A stretch of 64,000 nucleotides of DNA from Trifolium pratense (taxonomy: Eukaryota; Streptophyta; Magnoliopsida; Fabales; Fabaceae): assembly GCF_020283565.1 (NCBI RefSeq), contig NC_060060.1, positions 71,781,257 through 71,845,256 on the forward strand. Direction: 5' to 3'. Shown piece after piece: positions 33,955-45,422 of the stretch (positions are counted from its first letter, which is position 1; the number at the start of each line of letters is the position of its first letter). The notes below the pieces were generated by a model that searched no databases, was not told where the DNA came from, and saw nothing but the letters and a program-made list of their open reading frames with translations. The translations under genes were made by a program, and so were the position numbers.

Positions 33955-34691
33955 AGTCACCTTAAATTAATCCACTAGGTTTGATCCAGTGGTATACTTG
34001 AGGTCATAGATTAGATTCGATGAAATATTATTAAACAAAAAAAAGTAAAAATATTTAAATTAATATTTTTTGACAATAAAATATACTCCCTCGAAGACTC
34101 GAGAATGAAATTTTCATTCTATACATGTCAAATCATAATTAGTAATAATTGCATTGAATCTTCCCCAAAATACCAATTCTTTCAAAAAATAAATTCTGGG
34201 ATATTTACATAATCTCCATGACGAAGGACCAAACCTTATTCCATATGTCATGTTATTTAGATAAGATTCTTCTTTATTTATTCTTAAACAAGTCACAGAA
34301 AGCATTTAGTTGAGCCATCATTTCTATATCATTTCTATTTAGTCTTTCGTTTCGAGAAATATATTGAACAATTCCGATTCTTTATTTTTCTATTGATTCG
34401 TTTGCGATGACCAGATATATCAATCATTACATGAATTAAAAAATAAAACATTTCTTGGACAAGGGAGTATAGTTTAAATTTGTGTCCTACATGCATATCA
34501 GCATATCGTAATGTTCCTAATGAGCTATATATATATATGCTCACAAGACTATTAACGTTAAATAAACTTATATTTATTTTATTACATAATCAACTTTATA
34601 TGTTTAATCACCAACAATGAGTTTTTTATTGGGGGCACATGCCTGCACTAATATTTAGAAGCAATTTTTTTTTAGTAGTATACTACTACTA
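33955..34691. other. Intergenic between the large inverted repeat and the nested transposon block
   Basis: No gene. 33966-34050 resembles a tRNA-like or TE remnant (GATCCAGTGGTATACTTGAGG). Minus-strand fragments at 34114-34420 read partly like protein in several frames but could not be recognised. Confidence 0.35.
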
Positions 34692-35893
34692 TTTGATATG
34701 GGAGATTCTATGGTGCAGTCCTGTTTTGGATTTTTTGGTGCAGTCTATTTAATTGACCAATAGAATATCAATTAATTTCACATCAGTGCAAGTCCATGGT
34801 GAACCTTAGAAATTTTTTATTTATTGCAGATCGGTCCCTCATTTAGTTAATAATAATTTACAAAACGAAAATTAATGTGAGTAAAATCGGAAAAAAATCC
34901 TCACAATTAATAATAATCTTATGAAATTAATGTGAGTAATTGTCAAAGAGAAAAAAAGGGAAAAAAACATTGAAGACATGATGACCAAAACGTATGCTTT
35001 GGATATTACTAATAATAACTATGAGCAGGATTCTTTAATTCAAGGTGATTGGATAAAAATGGAAACAAAAAAAAAACAAAAAGTCTAACTCATCATAAGA
35101 TTTCAAATAAATCGAGTAACATTAACAGTTGATATGAAGAGAGACATAGATGCTCGCAAAAGAGACGATATGAAGGCAAAATAGATTTTACTAATACTGC
35201 AAAACTTGTTTGCCTCTTCAAAAAAAAACTTTTTTTTTGAGTAAAAAAATGTTTTGTTTTTAGTTTTTTACGATAACAATTAAAATTAAAAACAATTTAA
35301 AGATTGAGGTAATTTTGTAACTTTTAATATGACTAGAACATCGACTCGTGCGGTGCACGGGTCTGATTAGCTGTAAGATATATAATGATTAAATAAGATA
35401 TGATAATTCCAATAATGTAAAGTATATGAAAAAAATTGAGTAACATTAAACGATAGTTCAACAATAATTTTGGATAAATATTCATACAAAGAAAATTATG
35501 TTATATTACGGAAGACTTCCTTATAGACCACATTTGAAGTCTTAGTCGTATCTTCACCGTCGTCATCGATGATCAATATTTTTAATCCTTTTCTAGAAGT
35601 AACTCTTGAAATTGCAACATACAACTGACCATGTGAAAACACTGGCGATGGAAGATATATCCCAACATGCTTTAAAGATTGTCCCTGACTCTTATTAATA
35701 GTCATCGCAAAAAGAAATTCTCACATCAGATGGTGTCAGAGAAAATCTAGGTATAAAAACCTGATCACCAATATTACTTCATAAAATAAATTTTCCTTCA
35801 AGAGCACATTTTCCCAATCTCGTAATAATATGTCTTGTTCTATTGCAGAATCCTAATTTTTTATTCAAATTCCTTAATAGCATAACTGGAACT

Positions 35894-36722
35894 AGGGTTG
35901 GGAACAGGCCAGACCAGGCCAGGCCTTGACAGGCCTAAGCCTGGCCTACGATTTTTTTTCAGGTCTGAGCCTGGCCTGCGGCCTATCTATTGTTAATTTT
36001 TTTGGCCTGGCCTGAGCCTTTTAAAAGCCTGGCCTGACCTTGTAGCCTGTTTAAAAGCATGTGTTACATTAAAGCTTCTCTATATAGTTTTTTTAAATAG
36101 GCTAAACAGACCTTAAAAAGTTCACATTTAAATTTTTATAATTTCTACAACATTAAGAAAAAGCTAATAATATGATTAACACGATAATTAAAAAATAATA
36201 AAATAACAAATACGATTACGAAAAATAATAATTATTATAAATAATATTTTTTTAATAAGATATAAATAATAATATTATATAAATAATTATTATTATAAAC
36301 AGGCCGGCCTATCAGGCTTCGTAGGCCTTTTTAGAGATGTTTTCTCTCCCCACCCCCCGTGATTCTTTTATACCCCCTGAGTTTCCAATTTTACCCTTGC
36401 AAAAAACTTCGGTTTATAGAAACCGAAGTTTTTTTTGCCTTGAAAACCGAAATTTACTTTGAATTTGCACTAGAAAAAATTCGGTTTCTGCGAACCGAAG
36501 TTTTTTACAAGGGCAAAATCGGAATATTGGGGGGTATAAAAGAATCATGGGGGGGTGGGGAGAGAAAACATCCTTTTTAGAAGCCTAAGCCTGACCTATT
36601 TATGTAAACAGGCCGTTTTCAAAGCCTAAGCCTGACATTTTTAATAACCAGGCCAGGCCAGGCCAGACTTATACAGGCCAGGCCGAAGGCCCCTGTAGGC
36701 CGCCTGGCCTATTCCCAACCCT
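35894..36722. mobile_element. Mutator-type MITE (829 bp) inserted in the helicase, rich in AGGCC repeats
   Basis: The ends are AGGGTTGGGAACAGGCC and GGCCTATTCCCAACCCT. The perfect 10-bp repeat AACTGGAACT flanks it (35884-35893 and 36723-36732). Subterminal regions are tandem-like runs of CAGGCC/GGCCTG on both sides and the centre is AT-rich. There are no coding sequences. The size of the duplication points to Mutator-like transposition. Confidence 0.88.
36336..36572. mobile_element. Foldback (dumbbell) MITE, copy 2, nested inside the 829-bp MITE
   Basis: The 237-bp near-palindrome has ends GATGTTTTCTCTCCCCACC and GGTGGGGAGAGAAAACATC and the perfect 9-bp target duplication CTTTTTAGA (36327-36335 and 36573-36581). 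Each arm contains its own palindrome (CTTCGGTTT...AAACCGAAG on the left, TTCGGTT...AACCGAA on the right). The central TTTTTTTTGCCTT after the first palindrome matches copy 1 at 15723-15975. Confidence 0.9.
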
Positions 36723-38000
36723 AACTGGAACTCCAACTTTAAGTCTCAACTTGTGATTTGGAAATCCCGACGTAGAAATCGTGTTAAAAAATTCGGGAGT
36801 ATGAACACCATCCACTGTTTGACCGTCTACATTTTGTGTGAGTGGAGTATCATAATGTAAATATGTTTTTTCTTCACCAGGAATTAAATCTAACATATAA
36901 TCATTTATTGTGTCGACTATTGAATTTTTAGGAGTTAGTGTATCTCTATTTTGGAAATACGTTATATCGTTCATGTTTTGTAAAAGTTAGGGATATGTCA
37001 TTTCAACGATAGAAGCAAGTGGATCACCTGAATTTGAAATCAATAAATCTGATGGAATGTTAAGTTCTAAATCATCGTCGTTGTCATCTCCAATTTCTCC
37101 ATTGCCAACACCCAAAACCCTTTCAGAAAACAATCTTCTTTATTCAACGTCTGCACTCGAAGCACCACCGAGAAGCCTCATGTTTTTACTCAATATTAAA
37201 ACTTCACAAAAATTCCAAAGAACCGAAGAATTAATAGTAGCATGAACAACTTCTGGCCTTGTACCTTTGGGTATTACTGGTAGAATTTGTCTAAAATCTC
37301 TGCCAAAAACAACAACTTTTCCACCGAAGGCAATGTGTTTATTTTTTTTATCAACAGACTTGAGAATATCTTTTAAAGTTCGATCAACAGCTTTGAAACA
37401 GTGTTTGTGCATCATTGGTGCTTCATCCCATATAATGAGCTTTGCTTTTTGTATTAATAGCGCCAAAGGGCTTTTAGGAACTATGATACATGTTGAAAAC
37501 TCGTCAACATTTAGAGGAATACAAAACCTTGAATGTGATGTTCTACCGCCAGGTATAAGCAATGCAGCGATCCCACTTGAGGCAACTGTTAAAACTATCT
37601 CACCTTTTGAGCGTAATGCGGCTGACATGGCCCTCCAGATAAATCTCTTCTCTGTACCGCCATAACCATAAAGAAAAAATACACCAGGTTTGTTTTCGTT
37701 AACTCTTGTCATGATTGTGTCATATACTTTACGTTGCTCTGAAGTCATAATTGACATCAATCTAATATGTTCCTCAGCTAATGATTGTTTGTTATAATTC
37801 AATTCGTCGTGTATTAAACTATTTTGTATATCAGGAACTAATGATGTGTCTGCTCTAGGCATTGGAGGATAATCTTTTAAACTCTTCCCACAACTACGTA
37901 ACATCATCTCAATATCTGCTAGTGCATATTGTTTCAATTGATCATCGGTTAATATTAAATCTGCAATGTTAAAATCAAAATAATGAATGTGATATGTGAT

Positions 38001-38099
38001 TTTTTTTTTTTGTTGAAGAAGCTAAATTAGCCCACTCAAATTGGCGCCAGAGAGAATCGAACCTCAGACCTCAAGAGGAGCACACTCCCAGGTCCCCTC
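38001..38099 (-). mobile_element. SINE-like insertion with A-tail and 7-bp target duplication
   Basis: Read on the minus strand, about 99 bp contain the perfect Pol III B-box-like GGTTCGATTC and end in a run of A. The target duplication ATGTGAT flanks it (37994-38000, 38100-38106). No A-box is visible, so it is probably 5'-truncated. Confidence 0.6.
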
Positions 38100-38197
38100 A
38101 TGTGATTAGTAACATGACTATGGTTATGTTTGGTTGTATTGCAAAAAAAATTGATTTAACAGAATTGAGTTTGATAGATTTGATTTTGGTTAAAAGT

Positions 38198-38782
38198 TGT
38201 TGGAACAAAATTGATTTAAAAATGTTAGCCCCTAAATCTATAAAGGTTTTGATGATAACAAAGTATTAATAAACAATTGGAAGGACTAAAAATTTATTTT
38301 AAGTGCGCAGATATAAGCATCAGATAAGCTCTGAGTAAAGCTCAGAGGATGTGAATTCAGAAGTTCACAAGCGCTCAGAAGATGTTGGACTTCAGAAGTT
38401 ACAACCTTCAGATGATGAAGTCTTCAGAACTTCTTGAGTGACTAAAGCTTCATCAACCTCTGAAGATCTTTTTGAAAGCTGTGAAGATTCCCTTTGCAAG
38501 TCAACTCTTCTACCAATGAAGAAAAGGACCTTTCAAGCCTGATCAGTTCAGCTACTCTCGTTCTGTCTGTCCTCACTTGAGAACGTGGGTCTTCAGACTT
38601 GTTAGCTGAATAAGGAAAGTCCACTCTGCAGTAGTCAAAGTATCTGAAACTCTTACTCAGTTTAGATACAAACAAACTGCATCAAGACAGACTGCTTGAA
38701 GACAAAAGATTATCAACTCCAACGGTTCTTTTTGCAACGACTCTTTTCTGGTGGTATATATACTAGAAGGATCAGTTGCATT

Positions 38783-38834
<52 letters not shown>

Positions 38835-39192
38835 TATTAAGGATTGAACGTGCGCTGAACAAACTCTGAATTCTGTGTATACAAGCTCTGAACCTCTTAT
38901 CAAGTGTTTTTGCACTTTAGTCAAATACTCTGTACTCTTTGTATTTGCTCTCTTTAGGTTCTTCTAAGAGCATTTGTATATTTTCATATACTTTACTATT
39001 ACTTGAGGAAACTTAAGCTTGTGTGCTTAAGTGTGAAGTCTTAAGCTTGTGTGCTTGAGCATTGTTGAGAAGTCTCTTGCTTGTGTGCTTGAGCAGGTGT
39101 AATCTTGTGTGATTATAGTGAAATCCCTTGGAAGTGCAAGGGGACTGGACTACTCTCGTTTTGTGAGAGGAACCAGTATAAATTGCTTGTGT

Positions 39193-39226
<34 letters not shown>

Positions 39227-39342
39227 CTTGTTTTATTGTGTTATTTATCCGCTGCTGTTGTAGTTAAGTTAAGAACTTGAAAAAGTTTTAAACTTGACTA
39301 AAACACAATTCAACCCCCCCTTCTTGTGTTTTCACACCTTCA
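38198..39342 (+). repeat. SIRE 5' LTR
   Basis: 1145 bp, starting TGTTGGAACA and ending CACACCTTCA. It contains TATATATA (38755-38762) as the likely TATA box, then a (TA)n tract (about 38788-38830), repeated CTTGTGTGCTT motifs (39016-39095) and a (CT)n tract (39197-39222). The initiator-tRNA primer-binding site follows two bases after the end. Confidence 0.93.
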
Positions 39343-39412
39343 ATTGGTATCTAGAGCTCTGGTCTGTTACTTTCACTTAACAGTGAGACAGTAAAGATCT
39401 TGTGAGAACACT

Positions 39413-41806
39413 ATGTCTGGAGGAGACGATAGTAGTACTAGAACTACCGGTGAAGCCGGTGAGGCCAGTGGTGCTGGTGATGGTCCTAGAAATGCTTTTG
39501 GTTTTGACTACTTAAGTAATGAATCACATGAACATAGTGGCAATAGAAAAGCCCCTATATTCAATGGTGATGCATCTTTATTTGAGTGGTGGAAAGAAAG
39601 ACTGTATAGCAATATTACTGCTATTGATCATGAGTTGTGGGATTTGGTTGAGCTGGGAGTAACTTTTGAAAACTTAAATGAACATGGAAGATTGTCCATT
39701 GAGCATAGAAAGTTACTCACACCAGCTAACTTAAAAACCTACACTAAGCATCATAGAGTAAAGGACATTGTTGTTGGTGCTATTAGACATGAGGATTATG
39801 TCAGAATAGAGAACAAGTCTACTGCTAAATCTATCTTTGACTCTATGTGTGCTACCTATGATGGTAATGAAAAGGTTCAAGAGGCTAAGGCTAGTCTCTT
39901 GATAAGGCAATATGAACTATTCACTATGCAACAAGATGAAAACATTGAGACTATGTTTACAAGGTTTCAAATCCTTGTATCTGGTCTTAAAGCTCTTAAG
40001 AGAAGTTATTCCACCTATGACCATGTTCAGAAGATTCTGAGAAGTCTTCCTATTGCTTGGAGACCTAAGGTCACTGCAATAGAGGAAGCTCAAAATCTCA
40101 AGACTCTGAGTCTTGAGGCTCTGATAAGCAATCTCAGAAGCCATGAGATGGTTCTGAATGCTGATTCAGAAGCTAAGAAGAAGTCCAAGTCTGTGGCTTT
40201 ACAGTCAACTAGGACTCCTTCTAAAGCTCTTAAGACTCAACTTCTTGACATTGAAGAAGAATCTTCTGCAGATGGTCAAGAGGAGGAAATGGGTGAAGAT
40301 GAGTTTGCTTTATTCACCAAGTTTCAGCAATGGAACAGATTTAACAAAAGAAATTTCAGAGGTAACAGCTCCAGAAATTTTGTCAGCAAAAAGGATGATC
40401 AGAAGAACTGCTTCAACTGTAAGAAGCCAGGACACTTTATTGCTGATTGTCCAGAAATGTCTGCTAAAGACAAAAGCAAAAGATACAGCTCAAAGAAGCA
40501 ACAATTCAAGAGCAAATTGAAAAAGAGTCTGATGGCTACTTTTGAAGAGCTATCATCTGAGGAAGAAGTTGAGGAAGAAGAAGAGGCAAATCTAGCCCTG
40601 ATGGCTTCAACTGACTCAGATGCAGATTCAGAAGATGAATCAGAATCAGATTCAGAAGTAACTGATGAGGTATTTTCTGACTGCTCTAAATCTCAACTTA
40701 TAACTGCACTTAACAAGGTCATTGAGAAACATCTCAGAGTGTTAAGTAAACAAAAAGTTTTACAAGAAAAGCTTAACACTCTGACTGAACAAGCAGAACA
40801 TTTTCAAGGTCTATATCAAGAAACTCTGAATAGAGTAAATGACTTTGAAAAGGGTTGTGCTGTTTGTCACAAACCTATTGATGAGCAGGAAATAGCTCTT
40901 CAACAGTTTGTGCATCTCAACCTTAGGAAGAGCAAAGCTGCTAATAGAATTTATAATGTTTTGAGACATAGAGGAGAAGGACTTGGCTATGAATATGGTA
41001 GAACATATTCAAAGCTGAAGACCTTTGCCAAAAAGGTTGGAAAATCTTGGGTTTATTATGTTGTTCCACCAAGTGAAGAGGGAAAGAATCCTGGTATTGT
41101 TGAAAATAGCAATGATGATCTGAGTGATTTAGAAGCTGACAGCTCAAAGGAACCCAGTTCCTCAGGATCTGGAGAGAAAAGTTCAGAAGATAGAAGTTGT
41201 TCAGAACCTGAGAACATCAGTTCAGAAGTTCTGAAAGCTTCAACATCTGAGACTTCAAATTCTGGATACAAAGGAACTTCAGTACCTGAAGCCAGTCAAT
41301 CTAAAAGATCAGAAGTTTTTAAAAGAAAAAATTCTAAATCTCAGATGAAGTACAAGACTCAGATTATTTATGAATCTAGAGTCAGTAGATATAATCAATC
41401 AGAACATGGGATTGGTGATAAATACAAACCCTGGAATCATAAACAATCCAAATCCTGGAATAATAACAGATTTCAAAAGAAAAGGTTTCAAAAAGGTTAT
41501 TATTCCAAACCAAGATCTTTCTCTAACACTAGACAACATAGTAAGCATTTATGGACTAACAAGCGTGGACCCAGAAGATGGGTACCAAAAGCTGAAATAA
41601 TGTATCATTCAGATTTACCAACTAGGAAAGGATATGTCCTACCTAGAGTATGGAAACAAGTCTTATGCAAAGGAAAAAGGGCTTATGTCCTAGACAAATG
41701 GCTGACAAGTTCTCAAGTTAACAATCAGAACTTGAAAAATGAAGAGGAAGAATACTGGGATGACTTTATCATTAACTGTGATGAAGAGTTCTATCGCAAT
41801 GATTAA
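39413..41806 (+). CDS. SIRE gag polyprotein
   Basis: 797 residues from the ATG at 39413. The N-terminal half is the copia-type gag domain (UBN2-like: [36 protein letters not shown]). One CCHC zinc knuckle ([14 protein letters not shown]) lies near residue 333. The C-terminal half is long, Ser/Glu-rich and basic, an extension known from SIRE elements. There are no internal stops. It ends TAA at 41804-41806, with pol in the -1 frame starting its open stretch at 41803. Confidence 0.9.
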   Translation: MSGGDDSSTRTTGEAGEASGAGDGPRNAFGFDYLSNESHEHSGNRKAPIFNGDASLFEWWKERLYSNITAIDHELWDLVELGVTFENLNEHGRLSIEHRKLLTPANLKTYTKHHRVKDIVVGAIRHEDYVRIENKSTAKSIFDSMCATYDGNEKVQEAKASLLIRQYELFTMQQDENIETMFTRFQILVSGLKALKRSYSTYDHVQKILRSLPIAWRPKVTAIEEAQNLKTLSLEALISNLRSHEMVLNADSEAKKKSKSVALQSTRTPSKALKTQLLDIEEESSADGQEEEMGEDEFALFTKFQQWNRFNKRNFRGNSSRNFVSKKDDQKNCFNCKKPGHFIADCPEMSAKDKSKRYSSKKQQFKSKLKKSLMATFEELSSEEEVEEEEEANLALMASTDSDADSEDESESDSEVTDEVFSDCSKSQLITALNKVIEKHLRVLSKQKVLQEKLNTLTEQAEHFQGLYQETLNRVNDFEKGCAVCHKPIDEQEIALQQFVHLNLRKSKAANRIYNVLRHRGEGLGYEYGRTYSKLKTFAKKVGKSWVYYVVPPSEEGKNPGIVENSNDDLSDLEADSSKEPSSSGSGEKSSEDRSCSEPENISSEVLKASTSETSNSGYKGTSVPEASQSKRSEVFKRKNSKSQMKYKTQIIYESRVSRYNQSEHGIGDKYKPWNHKQSKSWNNNRFQKKRFQKGYYSKPRSFSNTRQHSKHLWTNKRGPRRWVPKAEIMYHSDLPTRKGYVLPRVWKQVLCKGKRAYVLDKWLTSSQVNNQNLKNEEEEYWDDFIINCDEEFYRND

Positions 41807-41808
41807 AG

Positions 41809-44800
41809 TTGTTTCTCATACAGCCTGCCACTCAAAGAAGTATCATGAATCATTCATGGTATCTGGATAGTGGATGTTCAAGGCATATGACTGGTGACAA
41901 GCAACTATTTTCTAAGCTGACTATGAAAGAAGGAGGATCTGTTGGCTTTGGAGGTAATCAAAAAGGAAAGATAATAGGTACAGGTACAGTAGGTAATTCT
42001 TCCCTATCTATTAATGATGTTTGGTTAGTAGATGGACTCAAACATAACTTATTGAGCATAAGTCAATTTTGCGACAATGGTTATGTAGTTGTCTTTAATA
42101 AGAAATCATGTACTGTATCTAAACAATCTGATAACTCCATTATATTCAAAGGTCTGAGAAAGAACAATGTTTATAAAATTAATCTTTCTGATTTGAATGA
42201 ACAAAAAGTGATGTGTCTTTTGACCTTGAGTGAGGAAAAATGGATCTGGCATAAGAGGTTAGGCCATGCTAACTGGAGGTTAATCTCTAAGCTTAGTAAG
42301 CTTGACCTTGTCAGAGGTTTACCAAAAATCAAATATCACTCAAACACACTTTGTGGTTCTTGTCAAAAAGGAAAAATTACAAAATCATCTTTTAAACCTA
42401 AAAACATTGTTTCTACCTCAAGACCATTGGAACTTCTTCACATTGATCTTTTTGGGCCAGTTCACACTGCCTCTATCAATGGAAAGAAGTATGGATTAGT
42501 AATTGTTGATGATTACAGTAGATGGACTTGGGTAAAATTCTTAAGAACAAAAGATGAAGCTTATGATGAGTTTAGCATCTTCTGCAAACAAATTCAAAAT
42601 GAAAAAGGCTACACTATTTTAAAAGTTAGAAGTGATCATGGTGGAGAATTTGAAAATGAACCTTTTGAAAACTTTTGTGAAAAATATGGCATCTTGCATG
42701 AATTCTCTTCTCCTAGAACTCCTCAACAAAATGGGGTTGTAGAAAGGAAGAATAGAACTCTGCAAGAAATGGCCAGAACCATGATGCATGAAACTAATGT
42801 AGCAAAATTTTTATGGGCAGAAGCTGTAAACACAGCATGTTATGTTCAAAATAGAATCTATATCAGATCTAAATTGAACAAAACGGCTTATGAATTGTTC
42901 AAAGGAAGAAAGCCTGACATTTCTTATTTCCATCAGTTTGGATGTACATGTTATATCTTAAACAACAAAGTCCATCTAAAGAAATTTGATGCTAGAGGTT
43001 ATAAGGGTATCTTTATAGGATATTCTGAACGCTCAAAAGCATACAGACTGTATATTTCTGAAACACACACTGTGGAAGAAACTATGCATGTCAAATTTGA
43101 TGACAAAGAGCCTGACCAAGTGTCAGAGCTTGTGGAAGGTTTGTCTAGATTTCAGGTATCAGAGGATCAATATTCAGATATTCCAAACTACTCAGAACAT
43201 CCATTCTCTGAAGAACCTCTGAACATAACAGTTCCTACAGACTCTGAACAACAAAGAACTGAAGCAACTGCTGAACCTGATGTTGATGAGTCTGAAGATG
43301 ATGAGCCCCCAAGAAATACCTTCAAATACAAATCATCACATCCAGAGGAACTGATCTTAGGCAACAAGGATAGTCCAAGGAAGACAAGATCTCAACTGAG
43401 AAATGAGGAATCTTTAGTTGGTCTTATCTCAATGATGGAACCTTCAAAGAATGATGAAGCTCTGAAAGATGATGCTTGGATTGTAGCAATGCAAGAAGAG
43501 CTGAATCAATTTCAAAGGAATGATGTATGGACTCTAGTGCCCAAACCTTCACACAAGAACATTATTGGAACAAAATGGGTATTCAGAAACAAGCTGAATG
43601 AACAAGGTGAAGTGGTAAGAAACAAGGCTAGATTGGTTGCACAAGGTTATAGTCAACAAGAGGGGATTGACTATACTGAAACCTTTGCACCAGTTGCTAG
43701 ACTTGAAGCAATCAGGTTACTTCTATCTTATGCTGTTAATCATGGAATAACTTTGTATCAAATGGATGTTAAGAGTGCCTTCTTAAATGGTTTTATTTCT
43801 GAAGAAGTGTATGTTAAGCAACCTCCTGGTTTTGAAGATGTCTCAAACCCAGAACATGTTTTTAAATTGAAGAAATCACTGTATGGTCTGAAACAAGCTC
43901 CAAGAGCTTGGTATGATAGACTCAGTAATTTCCTTCTTGAAAAAGGTTTTGAGAAAGGGAAGGTTGACTGCACACTCTTTAGAAAAACAACCAAAGAAGA
44001 CATTTTAATCATTCAAATTTATGTTGATGATATTATCTTTGGTTCAACTAATGCTTCCTTGTGCAAGAATTTTTCTAAGATAATGCAGGATGAATTTGAA
44101 ATGAGCATGATGGGAGAATTGAAATTCTTTCTTGGAATTCAAATCAATCAGAAGAAGGAAGGAACTTATGTTCATCAATCAAAATATACCAAGGAACTTC
44201 TGAAGAAATTCAACCTAGATGACTGCAAGATAATGAACACTCCTATGCATTCAACTACCAACATGAGCAAGTCAGATGATGAAGGAAAAGTAGATCAAAA
44301 GGTCTACAGAGGTATGATTGGTTCCTTACTCTATCTGACAGCCTCTAGACCAGATATTTTATTCAGTGTATGCTTATGTGCAAGATTCCAGTCAGATCCT
44401 AGAGAATCTCATCTTACTGCTGTAAAGAGAATCTTTAGGTATTTGAAAGGAACAACTAATCTTGGACTTCTCTATAAGAAATCCAATGATTATGTGCTAA
44501 ATGGATTCTGTGATGCTGACTATGCTGGAGATAAAATTGAAAGAAAATCCACAAGTGGCAATTGTCAATTTGTTGGTGAAAACCTTATCTCCTGGGCTAG
44601 TAAGAGACAAACTACTATAGCTTTGTCTACAGCAGAAGCAGAATACATTTCAGCAGCTAAGTGTTGTACACAACTACTCTGGTTAAAATATCAGTTAGAA
44701 GATTATCAGGTAAGCAGTAACAATATTCCTTTATATTGTGATAATACTGCAGCCATTCATTTATCTAAAAATCCTATCCTACACTCTAGAGCCAAACATA

Positions 44801-44967
44801 TTGAAATCAAACACCATTTTATCAGAGATTATGTTCAGAGAGGCATTATAGATATTAAGTTTGTTGATACTGAAAATCAATGGGCTGACATATTTACTAA
44901 AGCCTTACCTGTTGAAAGATTTGATTTTATAAAAAAACATCTGAACATGTTTTCAATCTCTGAATGA
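41809..44967 (+). CDS. SIRE pol: protease, integrase, reverse transcriptase, RNase H
   Basis: An open frame of about 1052 codons without stops. In order: aspartic protease ([12 protein letters not shown], about residue 18), the pre-integrase zinc region ([18 protein letters not shown]), the integrase core ([35 protein letters not shown]), RT ([36 protein letters not shown] near residue 738) and RNase H ([29 protein letters not shown]). The first in-frame ATG is about 13 codons into the frame, so expression presumably depends on gag translation by frameshift or reinitiation. All catalytic signatures look intact. Confidence 0.93.
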   Translation: MFLIQPATQRSIMNHSWYLDSGCSRHMTGDKQLFSKLTMKEGGSVGFGGNQKGKIIGTGTVGNSSLSINDVWLVDGLKHNLLSISQFCDNGYVVVFNKKSCTVSKQSDNSIIFKGLRKNNVYKINLSDLNEQKVMCLLTLSEEKWIWHKRLGHANWRLISKLSKLDLVRGLPKIKYHSNTLCGSCQKGKITKSSFKPKNIVSTSRPLELLHIDLFGPVHTASINGKKYGLVIVDDYSRWTWVKFLRTKDEAYDEFSIFCKQIQNEKGYTILKVRSDHGGEFENEPFENFCEKYGILHEFSSPRTPQQNGVVERKNRTLQEMARTMMHETNVAKFLWAEAVNTACYVQNRIYIRSKLNKTAYELFKGRKPDISYFHQFGCTCYILNNKVHLKKFDARGYKGIFIGYSERSKAYRLYISETHTVEETMHVKFDDKEPDQVSELVEGLSRFQVSEDQYSDIPNYSEHPFSEEPLNITVPTDSEQQRTEATAEPDVDESEDDEPPRNTFKYKSSHPEELILGNKDSPRKTRSQLRNEESLVGLISMMEPSKNDEALKDDAWIVAMQEELNQFQRNDVWTLVPKPSHKNIIGTKWVFRNKLNEQGEVVRNKARLVAQGYSQQEGIDYTETFAPVARLEAIRLLLSYAVNHGITLYQMDVKSAFLNGFISEEVYVKQPPGFEDVSNPEHVFKLKKSLYGLKQAPRAWYDRLSNFLLEKGFEKGKVDCTLFRKTTKEDILIIQIYVDDIIFGSTNASLCKNFSKIMQDEFEMSMMGELKFFLGIQINQKKEGTYVHQSKYTKELLKKFNLDDCKIMNTPMHSTTNMSKSDDEGKVDQKVYRGMIGSLLYLTASRPDILFSVCLCARFQSDPRESHLTAVKRIFRYLKGTTNLGLLYKKSNDYVLNGFCDADYAGDKIERKSTSGNCQFVGENLISWASKRQTTIALSTAEAEYISAAKCCTQLLWLKYQLEDYQVSSNNIPLYCDNTAAIHLSKNPILHSRAKHIEIKHHFIRDYVQRGIIDIKFVDTENQWADIFTKALPVERFDFIKKHLNMFSISE

Positions 44968-45422
44968 TTTTTTTTTTTTTTTGGGCTTTTAAAGTGTAAG
45001 AGGTTATGTATATCAGAACTTATGATTCAGAACATCTGAAACACAAGCTCTGAAGTACTTAACTCTGATAGAGAATTTTAAATATCTCAGAGGCTCTGAT
45101 CTATTTAAGTGGGAAACGTTTAGTATTCACTGCTGAACAGTTGTCCATTTAAATAGCAGTTACCGAGTAAATTTCTGCACGTGGTCTACGTGTGTCAGGT
45201 AGTGGGTGGTTAATGATGATTTTTTGGTATTCAACTTTCTGTCAATTAGCGTAACTTCCCAAATTTGCTATTTTCGTGTTAACTGTGTGCATTTAAATAA
45301 AACTTACACAATACACTTGCACACTTCTCACTCTCACAACCTACACTTTTACTTTCTCTCTAAACCTTCAACAAACTTTCTTTCTCTCTCGTTAGTTCCA
45401 AACCTTACCCTAATCTCCAACA

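Larger units (their letters stand above)
35496..37971 (-). pseudogene. Helitron PIF1-like DNA helicase, broken
   Basis: Three minus-strand pieces keep the order of a Helitron helicase. 37971-37140 has the start (LTDDQLKQYALADIE), a degenerate Walker A (GYGGTEKRF, where the family has GTGKT), Walker B (LIIWDEAP) and a mutated motif III (GRDFRQILPV, normally GGDFRQ). 37020-36733 has the middle (KNSIVDTINDYMLDLIPGEEK). 35705-35496 has the C-terminal motif ([32 protein letters not shown]). Stops occur after SADVE, an 829-bp MITE splits the gene at 35894-36722, and the stretch after VGVPV is degraded. Helicase function is certainly lost. Confidence 0.88.

Noticed and set aside
34114..34544. Minus-strand fragments (for example SSWRLCKYPRIYFLKE) that look protein-like over several frames
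   Set aside because: I suspected an organelle-derived insert but could not match it to any plastid or mitochondrial gene. A BLAST search would decide.
38442..38675. 77-residue minus ORF, identical in both SIRE LTRs (also 49481-49714)
   Set aside because: Identity is explained by the LTR duplication. There is no recognisable domain, and it lies antisense to the LTR promoter region.
38788..38830. CRISPR-like or satellite array
   Set aside because: A simple (TA)n microsatellite within the LTR; length variation explains the difference between LTRs.
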